The notes: a model not told the origin generated them from the letters alone. Positions 6,925 through 14,446 are shown, counted from the stretch's first letter. The stretch: 15,607 nt of DNA from an uncultured Collinsella sp. (GCA_900544755.1 UQWQ01000053.1:1-15607); one strand, 5' to 3'. A program made the numbers and translations.

Positions 6925-6940
6925 GGCGAGCGCGCTCGCC
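6925..6940. other. Perfect 16-bp palindrome between HAD and peptidase genes
   Basis: GGCGAGCGCGCTCGCC is fully self-complementary and could form a 6-bp stem with a CGCG loop just ahead of the peptidase ribosome binding site (6951-6957). No T tract follows, so it is not an intrinsic terminator. It may be an mRNA processing or attenuation structure, or only a by-product of high GC. Confidence 0.5.
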
Positions 6941-6963
6941 GCTCATTGGTAAGGAGGTCGTCC

Positions 6964-8400
6964 ATGAATCAGGTGGAGCAGAGCGTCGCCGAGTATGTCG
7001 ACGAGGTCTGGGAAGATGTCGTCGCCGATATCGAGCAGCTGGTGAGCTATCCGTCCGTGGCAGTTTCTGCCGATGCAGAGCCCGGCGCGCCGTTTGGCCG
7101 CCCGGTCCGTGACGCGCTCGACTGTGCGCTCGGCATCGCGCAGAAGCTCGGCTATCAGACGAGCGACGACGAGGGCTATGTGGGCATTGCCGATATTCCT
7201 GGCCGCGGCGACAAGCAGCTCGCGACCATCTGCCACGTGGACGTGGTGCCCGCCGGCCCGGGCTGGAACACCGACCCGTTTGCGATGGAGCGTCGCGAGG
7301 GCTGGCTGCTCGGCCGCGGCGTTATCGACGACAAGGGTCCGGCGGTGCTGTCGCTCTACGCCGGCGCCTATCTGCTCAAGCACGGCATTGTTCCGCGCTA
7401 CACCTTCCGCGCACTGCTGGGCTGCGATGAGGAAGTGGGCATGTCCGACGTTCACCATTATCTGGAGAACCACGCGAACCCCGACTTTCTGTTTACGCCC
7501 GATGCCGAGTTCCCGGTCTGTAATGCCGAGAAGGGCCAGTTTGGGGCGACATTTGTGAGCTCCAAGATCGACGGCGGGCGCATTGTGTCCTGGAGTGGTG
7601 CCGAGGCGAGCAACGCCATTCCGTCGCAGTCTATCTGCGAGCTTGCGATTGCCGCCGATGAGCTGCCGGCGCCGGTCGAGAACGGCGACCGCCTGGAGAT
7701 CACGGCGCTCGATAACGGGCATGCGCAGATTTTCGCCCACGGCATTGGCGGTCATGCCTCGATGCCAGAGGGAACGATCAACGCCGTCGGGCTGATCGTG
7801 GCGTATCTGCGCGAGGCCGAGGACGCGTTTGGTGCACGCGACGAGCGCCTGCTGACGCCTGCCGAGCACGAGTTCGTCAAGTTCCTGGCCTTTGTGCATG
7901 CGGATGCCTATGGCCGCGGCCTGGGTATCGATGCGACGAACGCGGCGTTTGGCCCGCTCACGTGCAACCCCGGCGTCATCCGCGTGGTGGATGGCCACAT
8001 TGAGCAGGTCATTGACGTGCGTTTCCCCGACAGCACGAGCGCCGATACCATCCGCGAGCAGCTCGAGCCACTTGTGGGCCGCTTTGGCGTGACGTATCGC
8101 GTGGATCGCGCAAAGGTGCCGTTCTCGGTCTCTGCCGACGATCCGGCTGTGAAGGCGCTTATCGATACCTATAACGAGTTTACGGGCAAGCATGTCGAGC
8201 CCTTCGCCATGGGCGGTGGCACGTACGCACGCAACTTTGCCCGCGCCGTCTCGTTTGGCCCCGAGGAGACCGGCCTGGAGCTGCCCCCATGGGGCGGCCA
8301 GATGCACGGCCCCAACGAGTGCGCCAACGAAGAGCAGCTCAAGCAGGCGCTCAAGATTTATATCGTCGCAATCCTGCGCTTGAACGAGCTGGAGCTTTAA
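6964..8400 (+). CDS. M20 family dipeptidase, PepV/Sapep-like
   Basis: 478 residues, the usual size for PepV-type dinuclear zinc dipeptidases, which release amino acids from dipeptides in the cytosol. Metal ligands and catalytic residues are visible: CHVDVVPAGPGW (90-101; H91 ligand, D93), GRGVIDDKGP (117-126; D122 bridging), CDEEVGM (154-160; E156 general base, E157 ligand), TPDAEFP (178-184; D180) and QMHGPNE (446-452; H448). The lid/dimer-like domain between carries GIGGHASMPEGTINAVG (260-276). The frame opens upstream at a GTG (6919), but ATG 6964 follows AAGGAGG (6951-6957) with six-base spacing. No signal peptide. It follows the HAD gene and is followed by a weak terminator and palindromic repeat copy 3. 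Substrate range is inferred from family. Confidence 0.92.
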   Translation: MNQVEQSVAEYVDEVWEDVVADIEQLVSYPSVAVSADAEPGAPFGRPVRDALDCALGIAQKLGYQTSDDEGYVGIADIPGRGDKQLATICHVDVVPAGPGWNTDPFAMERREGWLLGRGVIDDKGPAVLSLYAGAYLLKHGIVPRYTFRALLGCDEEVGMSDVHHYLENHANPDFLFTPDAEFPVCNAEKGQFGATFVSSKIDGGRIVSWSGAEASNAIPSQSICELAIAADELPAPVENGDRLEITALDNGHAQIFAHGIGGHASMPEGTINAVGLIVAYLREAEDAFGARDERLLTPAEHEFVKFLAFVHADAYGRGLGIDATNAAFGPLTCNPGVIRVVDGHIEQVIDVRFPDSTSADTIREQLEPLVGRFGVTYRVDRAKVPFSVSADDPAVKALIDTYNEFTGKHVEPFAMGGGTYARNFARAVSFGPEETGLELPPWGGQMHGPNECANEEQLKQALKIYIVAILRLNELEL

Positions 8401-8422
8401 GGCTGCGGCGTTTTAACAACTT

Positions 8423-8447
8423 AGCACCCCTTTCGTCCGGGCTTTTT
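8423..8447 (+). terminator. Weak terminator after the M20 gene
   Basis: AGC-A-CC (8423-8428) can pair with GG-GCT (8439-8443), a short stem with one bulged A, followed by TTTTT (8443-8447). The stem is only five pairs; the larger palindrome directly after it may do most of the work. Confidence 0.35.
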
Positions 8448-8516
8448 AAGTTGCGGTGGAATAGTTCCTAGAATGGGCCATTTGATGGCCAAGCAGGAAC
8501 TATTTCACCGCAACTT
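8448..8516. repeat. Nested palindromic repeat, copy 3 (terminator-like)
   Basis: Arms 8448-8469 and 8495-8516 pair over 22 bases with one G-T wobble. An inner stem GGCCA (8476-8480) / TGGCC (8486-8490) nests inside. The outer half (AAGTTGCGGTGGAATAG) is shared with copies 1 and 2; the inner arm is TTCCT/AGGAA where they have GGA/TCC, changed on both sides. On the plus strand the stem runs into TTTGTTTTT (8515-8523), so this copy could also terminate peptidase transcription. Confidence 0.8.
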
Positions 8517-8557
8517 TGTTTTTATTGGTGTAAAAGGCGGGTCATGCTTGGTGGCGG

Positions 8558-8576
8558 GTTTGTTATCCGTTTGTAA
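8558..8576 (+). promoter_or_regulatory. Candidate PHO box upstream of pstS
   Basis: GTTTGT occurs at 8558-8563 and 8569-8574, exactly 11 bases apart, each followed by a similar base pattern. PhoB/PhoP sites are direct repeats with an 11-base period, and a pst operon is the classic target. The repeat unit is not an exact match to a known consensus and no well-placed -10 is evident, so this is suggestive only. Confidence 0.35.
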
Positions 8577-8678
8577 AGGCTGGGCAGAGCTTGCGGTAAG
8601 GGTCTATCAAATGCCCGTAAGAAACAGCAGTTGGCGCGGACGCTGCCCGGTCGGGGCCGTATCGTTCCTTTCAGCAAA

Positions 8679-8695
8679 GCGGGCAGGGTGCCCGC
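8679..8695 (+). other. Hairpin in the pstS leader
   Basis: GCGGGC (8679-8684) and GCCCGC (8690-8695) form a perfect 6-bp stem with a five-base loop, ending 15 bases before the pstS ribosome binding site. No T tract follows. Possible leader RNA structure affecting stability or translation. Confidence 0.45.
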
Positions 8696-8720
8696 GAGTC
8701 GCATGTATGAAAGGAAGATC

Positions 8721-9659
8721 ATGCTCGATCAGGCTTATTCTCGTCGTCAGTTCCTCGGCCTCGCTGGTGGTCTTGCCAGCATCGTCGGTCTCGGTCTCGT
8801 TGGTTGCGGCGGCTCCGGTGCATCCGACGCCGCCGACAAGGGTAGCGCCGCTGCTGCCGAGTCCGTCTCCGGCGAGGTGACCTACGACGGCGCCTCCTCG
8901 TTCCAGGCTCTCGTCGAGGCCGCTGCCGAGAAGTTCATGGATGCCAACCCCGACGTCTCCGTCTCCGGCTCGGGCAACGGTTCGGGCAAAGGTCTGACCG
9001 CTGTCGCCGCCGGCACCGTCACCATCGGTAACTCTGACGTCTTCGCCGAGACCAAGCTCGAGGCCGATCAGGTCAAGAACCTCGTCGACCACGAGGTCGC
9101 CGTCGTGGGCATGGGCCCCGTCGTCTCCAAGAACGTCAAGGTCGATGACCTGTCCCTCGAGCAGCTCAAGGGCATCTTCTCCGGCCAGATCACCAACTGG
9201 AAGGAGGTCGGCGGCGACGACGCCAAGATCGTCGTTCTCAACCGCAAGGCCGGCTCCGGCACCCGCGCCACCTTCGAGGCCGCCGTCTTTGGCGACGAGG
9301 CCGTCGACTTTAAGGGCGACGCCGAGCTCGACAAGTCCGGCGATGTCCAGACTCAGATGGGCAGCACCGACAACGCCATCTCCTACCTCGACTTCTCGCA
9401 CTTCGATGACTCCAAGTTCAACGCCATCATGGTCGAGGGCGTCGAGCCCAAGAGCACAAACGTCACCGACGACTCCTTCAAGATCTGGGCGACCGAGCAC
9501 ATGTACTGTGCTAAGGACGCCGACGAGGCCACCAAGGCCTTCCTGGAGTTCATGCTTTCCGACGACGTCCAGGGCAAGCTCGTCGAGGAGCAGGGCTTTA
9601 TTCCCGTTTCTGCCATGAAGGTCGTCAAGGACGCCAGTGGCAAGGTCTCCGCTAAATAA
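8721..9659 (+). CDS. pstS: Phosphate ABC transporter substrate-binding lipoprotein PstS
   Basis: 312 residues. Captures inorganic phosphate outside the membrane and delivers it to PstC/PstA. The N-terminus carries a twin-arginine-like motif SRRQFLGLAGG (7-17), a hydrophobic stretch and a lipobox LVGC with C29 as the lipidation site, so export probably by Tat and anchoring by lipid. A Ser/Ala/Gly-rich linker (30-50) precedes the two-lobed domain. Phosphate-contact loops: SGSGNGSGKGL (82-92) and NRKAGSGTRATFE (174-186). The frame extends back to a TTG at 8631, but ATG 8721 with AAAGGAAG just upstream starts directly at the signal peptide. First gene of pstSCAB; pstC follows after 25 bases. Probably induced by phosphate starvation (candidate PHO box at 8558). 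Confidence 0.95.
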   Translation: MLDQAYSRRQFLGLAGGLASIVGLGLVGCGGSGASDAADKGSAAAAESVSGEVTYDGASSFQALVEAAAEKFMDANPDVSVSGSGNGSGKGLTAVAAGTVTIGNSDVFAETKLEADQVKNLVDHEVAVVGMGPVVSKNVKVDDLSLEQLKGIFSGQITNWKEVGGDDAKIVVLNRKAGSGTRATFEAAVFGDEAVDFKGDAELDKSGDVQTQMGSTDNAISYLDFSHFDDSKFNAIMVEGVEPKSTNVTDDSFKIWATEHMYCAKDADEATKAFLEFMLSDDVQGKLVEEQGFIPVSAMKVVKDASGKVSAK

Positions 9660-9684
9660 GTAATCGCCCCCGGAAAGGTTTGCA

Positions 9685-10593
9685 ATGGCAAAACAGCTGC
9701 CAAAGCGCGAGCTTGAGAACGTGGGCCTGGGCGTCACGGGTGCGTGCGTAGCGCTCGTGACGCTTGTCGTTGCCGCGCTCATCTTTATGGTCGCCCAAAA
9801 GGGCCTCTCGGCTTTTGTCAAGGACGGCGTCTCAGTCGTCGAGTTCTTTGCCGGCACCAAGTGGGACCTGGCCAACACAGCCGAAAACGGCCTGCCCTAC
9901 ACCGGCGCCCTGCCCCTGATCGTCACCTCGTTTGCGGTCATGGTGCTCTCCACGCTCATCGCGCTGCCCATCGCCATCGGCTCCGCCATCTTTGCGGTCG
10001 AGATCCAGCCTAAGTTTGGCTCCAAGGTCTTTCAGCCGCTTATTGAGCTTTTGACCGGCATTCCCTCGGTCGTCTTTGGCCTGATCGGCTTTCACGTGGT
10101 CGTCGGCCTTATGAAGAGCGTTTTCCACGTGAGCACGGGCCTGGGCATCCTGCCCGGCGCCATCGTGCTGGCCGTCATGATTCTGCCGACGATGACCACG
10201 CTTTCGGTCGATGGTCTGCGTGCCGTGCCCGATAGCTACCGCCAGGGCTCGCTCGCGCTGGGCTACACCCGCTGGCAGACCATCTGGCACGTGGTGCTCA
10301 AGTCTGCCATGCCGTCGCTCATGACCGCGGTCATCCTGGGTATGACCCGCGCCTTTGGCGAGACGCTTGCCGTGCGCATGGTTATCGGCGGTATCGAGGC
10401 CATGCCGACGTCGCTGCTGTCGCCAGCGTCGACCATCACCACCACGCTCACCACGTCCATGGCGGTCTATGCCGAGGGCTCGGCCCAGGACGATGTCTTG
10501 TGGGCGCTCGGCCTGCTGCTGATGGGCATGAGTCTCATCTTTATCCTGATCATCCACCTTATCGGCCGCAAGGGGGCGAAGGCTCGTGGCTAG
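9685..10593 (+). CDS. pstC: Phosphate ABC transporter permease PstC
   Basis: 302 residues, integral membrane. About six hydrophobic segments: ~15-37, 74-106, 117-142, 152-174, 209-236 and 270-294. The ABC permease EAA-type loop, which docks on the ATPase, is at about 177-211 (DGLRAVPDSYRQGSLALGY then TRWQTIWHV). TRAFGETLAV (221-230) and the IPSVVFGLIGF segment (126-136) are typical of PstC. With PstA it forms the phosphate channel. GGAAAGG (9672-9678) precedes the ATG. The 3' end overlaps pstA by eight bases, implying translational coupling. PstC rather than PstA is chosen from position (first permease) and the long periplasmic stretch after TM1. Confidence 0.94.
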   Translation: MAKQLPKRELENVGLGVTGACVALVTLVVAALIFMVAQKGLSAFVKDGVSVVEFFAGTKWDLANTAENGLPYTGALPLIVTSFAVMVLSTLIALPIAIGSAIFAVEIQPKFGSKVFQPLIELLTGIPSVVFGLIGFHVVVGLMKSVFHVSTGLGILPGAIVLAVMILPTMTTLSVDGLRAVPDSYRQGSLALGYTRWQTIWHVVLKSAMPSLMTAVILGMTRAFGETLAVRMVIGGIEAMPTSLLSPASTITTTLTTSMAVYAEGSAQDDVLWALGLLLMGMSLIFILIIHLIGRKGAKARG

Positions 10594-11512
10594 CACGCGC
10601 ATCCATATCGACGAGGCGAGACTCGGGCGTGTCCAAAAGCAAGACCGCATCGCCACGGGCGTGCTGACGGCAATCGTCGCCATCGTCATGCTCGTCGTCG
10701 TCTCCATGGTGGCCTATATCCTGTTCGAGGGTATCTCGACGCTGTTCCAGCCGGGCTTTCTCACGCAGCCATCGCGCGCCAACGGAACCCAGGGCGGCGT
10801 ACTCTATCAGCTGTTCGACTCGTTCTATCTGCTGCTGATCACCTTAGGTATCTCGGTGCCCATCAGCCTGGGCGGAGCGGTCTTCCTGGTCGAGTACGCG
10901 CCGGACGGACCCATCCGCGACATCGCCTCCACCGCCATCGAGACGCTGTCTTCACTGCCTTCCATCGTCGTCGGCATGTTCGGATTCCTGGTGTTCTCGG
11001 TGCAGCTGGGCTGGAAGTACTCCATCATCTCCGGCGCCGTTGCGCTCACCATGTTCAACATCCCCATCCTGGTGCGCGTGATTCAGCAGGCGCTCGAGGA
11101 CGTGCCGCAGGCCCAGCGCGATGCGTGCCTGGCTATGGGCCTCACCCGCTGGGAGGCCACACTGCACATCCTGATCCCTGAGGCCATGCCCGCCATCGTG
11201 ACCGGTATCGTACTTTCGGCCGGACGCGTGTTTGGCGAGGCCGCGGCGCTGCTCTTTACCTCGGGCATGAGCTCGCCGGTTCGCCTGAATTTCTTGAGCT
11301 TTAACCTGTCGAGCCCCACCTGCGCCTGGAACGTGTTCCGTCCCGGCGAGTCGCTCGCCGTGCACATCTACAAGATTTACGGCGAGGGCAGCCCCGAGGC
11401 CCAGCAGATCGTTTGGGGTACCGCGGCACTGCTGATGATCTGCGTGCTGCTGTTTAACGTAATCGCCCGCATCGTGGGCAAGCAACTGGCAAGGAAGATG
11501 ACGGCCGAATGA
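10586..11512 (+). CDS. pstA: Phosphate ABC transporter permease PstA
   Basis: 308 residues, second permease of the Pst complex. Starts with GTG at 10586, inside the last codons of pstC (8-base overlap); an AG-rich stretch (AAGGGGGCGAAGG) lies upstream. Hydrophobic segments at ~23-48, 79-103, 117-140, 146-169, 198-225 and 275-297. The EAA loop for ATPase contact is about 168-202 (QALEDVPQAQRDACLAMGL, TRWEATLHILIPEAMP). LSSLPSIVVGMFGF (121-134) mirrors the matching PstC segment. An extracytoplasmic loop contains NLSSPTCAWNVF (240-251). Its stop overlaps the pstB start (ATGA), so all permease and ATPase genes are tightly coupled. Confidence 0.94.
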   Translation: MASTRIHIDEARLGRVQKQDRIATGVLTAIVAIVMLVVVSMVAYILFEGISTLFQPGFLTQPSRANGTQGGVLYQLFDSFYLLLITLGISVPISLGGAVFLVEYAPDGPIRDIASTAIETLSSLPSIVVGMFGFLVFSVQLGWKYSIISGAVALTMFNIPILVRVIQQALEDVPQAQRDACLAMGLTRWEATLHILIPEAMPAIVTGIVLSAGRVFGEAAALLFTSGMSSPVRLNFLSFNLSSPTCAWNVFRPGESLAVHIYKIYGEGSPEAQQIVWGTAALLMICVLLFNVIARIVGKQLARKMTAE

Positions 11513-12381
11513 GCGAGATGAATGCAACGCCCGCAACCGAAGCGGTGTCGTCCGAGACCCAGGATTTTCTGTCGAGCGTGAGGGAGAGCGAGAAGCACGT
11601 TCGCGTGAGCGGTAGGGCTGTGAGCGACGAGGTCGTGCTCTCCACCAAGGACGTTAACGTGTACTACGGCGATCACCATGCGCTGCACAATACGTCGCTC
11701 GACTTTCACAAGGGCGAGATCACGGCGCTCATCGGGCCTTCGGGCTGCGGCAAGTCGACCTTCTTGCGTAGCCTCAACCTGATGAATCGCGAGATTCGCC
11801 GCTGTCGCGTGGAGGGCGAGATCAACTACCGCGGGCGCAACGTGAACACCAAGACCGAGAACACCTACGAGCTGCGTCGGTCTATTGGCATGGTGTTCCA
11901 GCAGCCCAACCCGTTCCGCAAGTCCATTCGCGACAACATCACGTTTGCGCCCAAGCGCCACGGCATCACCGACCGTGACGAGCTCGACCGCATGGTCGAG
12001 GAAAGTCTGCGCGGTGCCGCGCTGTGGGACGAGGTCAAAGACAAGCTCGACAAGAGCGCCTACGCGCTTTCGGGCGGTCAGCAGCAGCGTCTGTGCATTG
12101 CGCGCACGCTGGCGCTCAACCCCGACGTGATCCTGTTCGACGAGCCCTGCTCGGCGCTCGACCCCATCTCGACGTTGGCGATCGAGGACCTGATGTCATC
12201 GATCGTTGCCGACCGTGCCATCGTCATCGTGACGCACAACATGGAGCAGGCGTCGCGCGTGTCCAACCGCACGGCGTTCTTCTACATGGGCGATATGGTC
12301 GAGTACGACGAGACCGACGAGATTTTCCAACGGCCCAAGGATAAGCGGCTGAATGATTACCTCACCGGCATGTTCTCCTAG
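11509..12381 (+). CDS. pstB: Phosphate ABC transporter ATP-binding protein PstB
   Basis: 290 residues. Powers phosphate import by ATP hydrolysis at the cytoplasmic face. Walker A GPSGCGKST (76-84), Q-loop VFQQPNPF (129-136; the QPNPF is characteristic of PstB), signature LSGGQQQR (187-194), Walker B VILFDEP (207-213), D-loop SALD and switch VTHN (H243). About 40 residues precede the usual start of the fold; they are polar and low in pattern, a modest extension compared with the typical ~250-residue PstB. ATG overlaps the pstA stop by four bases. No phoU follows; instead a strong terminator at 12437-12474 ends the operon. Confidence 0.96.
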   Translation: MSEMNATPATEAVSSETQDFLSSVRESEKHVRVSGRAVSDEVVLSTKDVNVYYGDHHALHNTSLDFHKGEITALIGPSGCGKSTFLRSLNLMNREIRRCRVEGEINYRGRNVNTKTENTYELRRSIGMVFQQPNPFRKSIRDNITFAPKRHGITDRDELDRMVEESLRGAALWDEVKDKLDKSAYALSGGQQQRLCIARTLALNPDVILFDEPCSALDPISTLAIEDLMSSIVADRAIVIVTHNMEQASRVSNRTAFFYMGDMVEYDETDEIFQRPKDKRLNDYLTGMFS

Positions 12382-12436
12382 TCCGGGACATGCTTGAGGC
12401 CCGCGGCGGCCACGGTTGTCGCGGGACTGATTGGAG

Positions 12437-12474
12437 AGGCGGGTCATCTCTTTTGCGAGATGGCCCGCCTTTTT
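12437..12474 (+). terminator. Strong intrinsic terminator of the pst operon
   Basis: Stem GGCGGGTCATCTC (12438-12450) with GAGATGGCCCGCC (12457-12469), 13 pairs with one G-T wobble, loop TTTTGC, then TTTTT (12470-12474). A12437 can add one more pair. It lies 56 bases after the pstB stop. Confidence 0.92.
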
Positions 12475-12491
12475 GCTCTGCGACCGAAACG

Positions 12492-12526
12492 ACCACCACA
12501 AAGGGGACAGGCACCTTCGTGGTGGT
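12492..12526. repeat. Short palindromic repeat with GGGGACAGGCACC core
   Basis: Arms 12492-12504 (ACCACCACAAAGG) and 12514-12526 (CCTTCGTGGTGGT) pair over 13 bases with one mismatch around a nine-base loop. It lies between the pst terminator and the ABC-F gene. The GGGGACAGGCACC-type core is one I recall from REP-like elements of several Gram-positive genomes; that resemblance is from memory and unverified. It is a different family from the 1593/5153/8448 repeats. Confidence 0.65.
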
Positions 12527-12586
12527 TTGGGGTGGGGCTCGCTGCTATCATGGACAACGTTGAATTTCTACGAAGGAGCAGGGCAT

Positions 12587-14446
12587 ATGGCGATTCTTTT
12601 GGGATGCGATTCCATCAGCCTAGAGTTTCCCACCAAGCATATTTTCGATAGCGTGACGCTCGGCGTGGGCGAGGGCGACCGCATTGGTATTGTCGGTAAA
12701 AACGGCGACGGCAAGTCGACGCTGCTGAGCGTGCTCGCCGGCACGCTGGAGCCCGATGACGGACGCGTGACGCACCGCCGCGGCATCACGATCGGTCTAC
12801 TCGGCCAAAAGGACCAGCTTGTCGATACCGATACCGTGCATCATGCCGTTGTGGGTGACGCCCCCGAGTACGAGTGGGCGTCGAGCCCCCGTACGCGCCA
12901 GATCCTCGCCGGCCTCATTAGCGATGTGCCCTGGGAGGGCATGGTAGGCGAGCTCTCGGGCGGTCAGCGCCGCCGCGTGGACCTCGCGCGCCTGCTGATC
13001 GGCGACTATGACGTGCTCATGCTCGATGAGCCCACCAACCATCTGGACATGCGCACCATCAACTGGCTTGCGCGTCACTTAAAGGCCCGCTGGCAGCGCG
13101 GTCAGGGCGCGATGCTCGTGGTCACGCACGATCGCTGGTTCTTGGACGAGGTCTGCACCAGCATGTGGGAGGTTCACGACGGCCAGGTCGATCCCTTCGA
13201 GGGCGGCTATTCGGCATATATCCTGCAGCGCGTGGAACGCGACCGCATGGCCGCGGTTACCGAGGAGCGCCGTCGCAACATGGCACGTAAGGAGCTCGCG
13301 TGGCTGAGCCGCGGTGCCCAGGCGCGCTCCACCAAGCCCAAGTTTCGCGTGGATGCCGCTCGCGAGCTGATCGCCGACGTGCCGCCCGTGCGTGACGAGC
13401 TGGAGCTCAAGCGCCTGGCCGTGAGCCGCCTGGGCAAGCAGGTTATCGATGTGGTCGACGTGGACGCCGGCTATGCGGATACCGATGGCGCGCCCAAGCA
13501 GGTGCTCAACGACGTGACCTGGCTCATTGGTGCGGGCGACCGCTATGGTCTTTTGGGCGAGAACGGCGCCGGCAAGTCGACTTTGCTCGACGTGATCCAG
13601 GGCAAGATCGCGCCCCTGCGCGGCCGCGTGAAGATCGGCCAGACGGTGCGCTTTGGCGTGCTGTCGCAGCAGCTCGAGGAGCTCGAACCCTACATGGGCG
13701 ACACGATCCGCGAGGTGCTCAGCCACTATAAGAAGTACTACGTCATTGACGGCAAGGAGACTTCACCCGAGAAGCTCTGCGAGCGTCTGGGCTTTACGAC
13801 GCAGCAGCTCTGGAGCCGCATCGGCGATCTTTCGGGCGGCCAGCGCCGTCGTCTGTCGCTGCTACTGACAATCCTGGACGAGCCCAACGTGCTCATCCTG
13901 GACGAGCCCGGCAACGACCTGGATACCGACATGCTGGCGATTGTCGAGGACTTGCTGGACGGCTGGCCGGGCACGCTGATCCTGGTGACGCACGACCGCT
14001 TCTTGATGGAGCGCGTGACCGACCAGCAGTGGGCACTGCTCGACGGTCACCTGACGCATATGCCCGGCGGCGTGGACCAGTACCTGCGCCTGTGCAACGC
14101 CACGGCCGAGGGCGAGCCCGTGGGCGCACCGAGTGCCAAGACCGGCACGTTCGACACCGGCGCCGCAGCGGTTGCGGCCGAAAAGCCCAAGACGAGCGGG
14201 CAGCCCAACGGTCTTTCCAACGCCGAGCGCCAGAAGCTCCGCCGCGAGGTGAGCTCGCTCGAGCGCAAGATGGAGACGCAGCGCGCTCGCGTGGAGGAGG
14301 CCGAGGCTGCGATGGCGCAGGTCGACCCCACCAATTACACGGCGCTGGGCGAGCAGCAGGCAAAGATCGACGAGGCCCACGCCGCCATGGACGAGTTGGA
14401 GATGGCGTGGCTCGAGGCGAGCGAGAAGCTCGAGGGCGAGGAGTAG
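12587..14446 (+). CDS. ABC-F family ATPase, Uup-like
   Basis: 619 residues, soluble, two ABC domains and no membrane segments. ABC-F proteins act on ribosomes (translation factors or antibiotic protection); Uup relatives also bind DNA and affect transposon excision. Domain 1: Walker A GKNGDGKST (37-45), signature LSGGQRRR (123-130), Walker B LDEPTNHLD (146-154). Charged interdomain linker ~213-285 with ARKELAWLSRGAQARSTKPK (233-252). Domain 2: GENGAGKST (324-332), LSGGQRRR (415-422), LDEPGNDLD (438-446). A low-complexity tether leads to a C-terminal coiled coil (~543-617), the feature that argues for Uup. AAGGAG (12573-12578) eight bases before ATG 12587 sets the start; the frame reaches back to a TTG at 12431 through the pst terminator and is rejected. 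TATCAT (12546-12551) is a possible -10. Followed six bases later by a HAD gene. Confidence 0.92.
   Translation: MAILLGCDSISLEFPTKHIFDSVTLGVGEGDRIGIVGKNGDGKSTLLSVLAGTLEPDDGRVTHRRGITIGLLGQKDQLVDTDTVHHAVVGDAPEYEWASSPRTRQILAGLISDVPWEGMVGELSGGQRRRVDLARLLIGDYDVLMLDEPTNHLDMRTINWLARHLKARWQRGQGAMLVVTHDRWFLDEVCTSMWEVHDGQVDPFEGGYSAYILQRVERDRMAAVTEERRRNMARKELAWLSRGAQARSTKPKFRVDAARELIADVPPVRDELELKRLAVSRLGKQVIDVVDVDAGYADTDGAPKQVLNDVTWLIGAGDRYGLLGENGAGKSTLLDVIQGKIAPLRGRVKIGQTVRFGVLSQQLEELEPYMGDTIREVLSHYKKYYVIDGKETSPEKLCERLGFTTQQLWSRIGDLSGGQRRRLSLLLTILDEPNVLILDEPGNDLDTDMLAIVEDLLDGWPGTLILVTHDRFLMERVTDQQWALLDGHLTHMPGGVDQYLRLCNATAEGEPVGAPSAKTGTFDTGAAAVAAEKPKTSGQPNGLSNAERQKLRREVSSLERKMETQRARVEEAEAAMAQVDPTNYTALGEQQAKIDEAHAAMDELEMAWLEASEKLEGEE

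Noticed and set aside
6925..6940. Intrinsic terminator of the HAD gene
   Set aside because: A good stem but no T tract follows; recorded only as a palindrome.
6943..8307. 454-codon minus-strand frame opposite the M20 peptidase
   Set aside because: The peptidase on the plus strand has complete metal-ligand motifs; the reverse frame is rich in His/Arg/Ala with no recognisable fold.
1593..8516. CRISPR array
   Set aside because: The three related repeats are kilobases apart and palindromic with diverged centres, not regularly spaced direct repeats, and no cas genes are present.
8607..9878. 423-codon open frame on the minus strand opposite pstS
   Set aside because: It is an antisense shadow of a clear PstS gene; the protein is a Gly/Asp/Val-rich composition artefact with no domain and no ribosome binding site, typical of high-GC DNA.
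12431..12586. TTG-initiated 52-residue extension of the ABC-F protein
   Set aside because: It would be translated through the pst operon terminator and the 12492 palindrome; ATG 12587 has a proper ribosome binding site and starts at the conserved fold.
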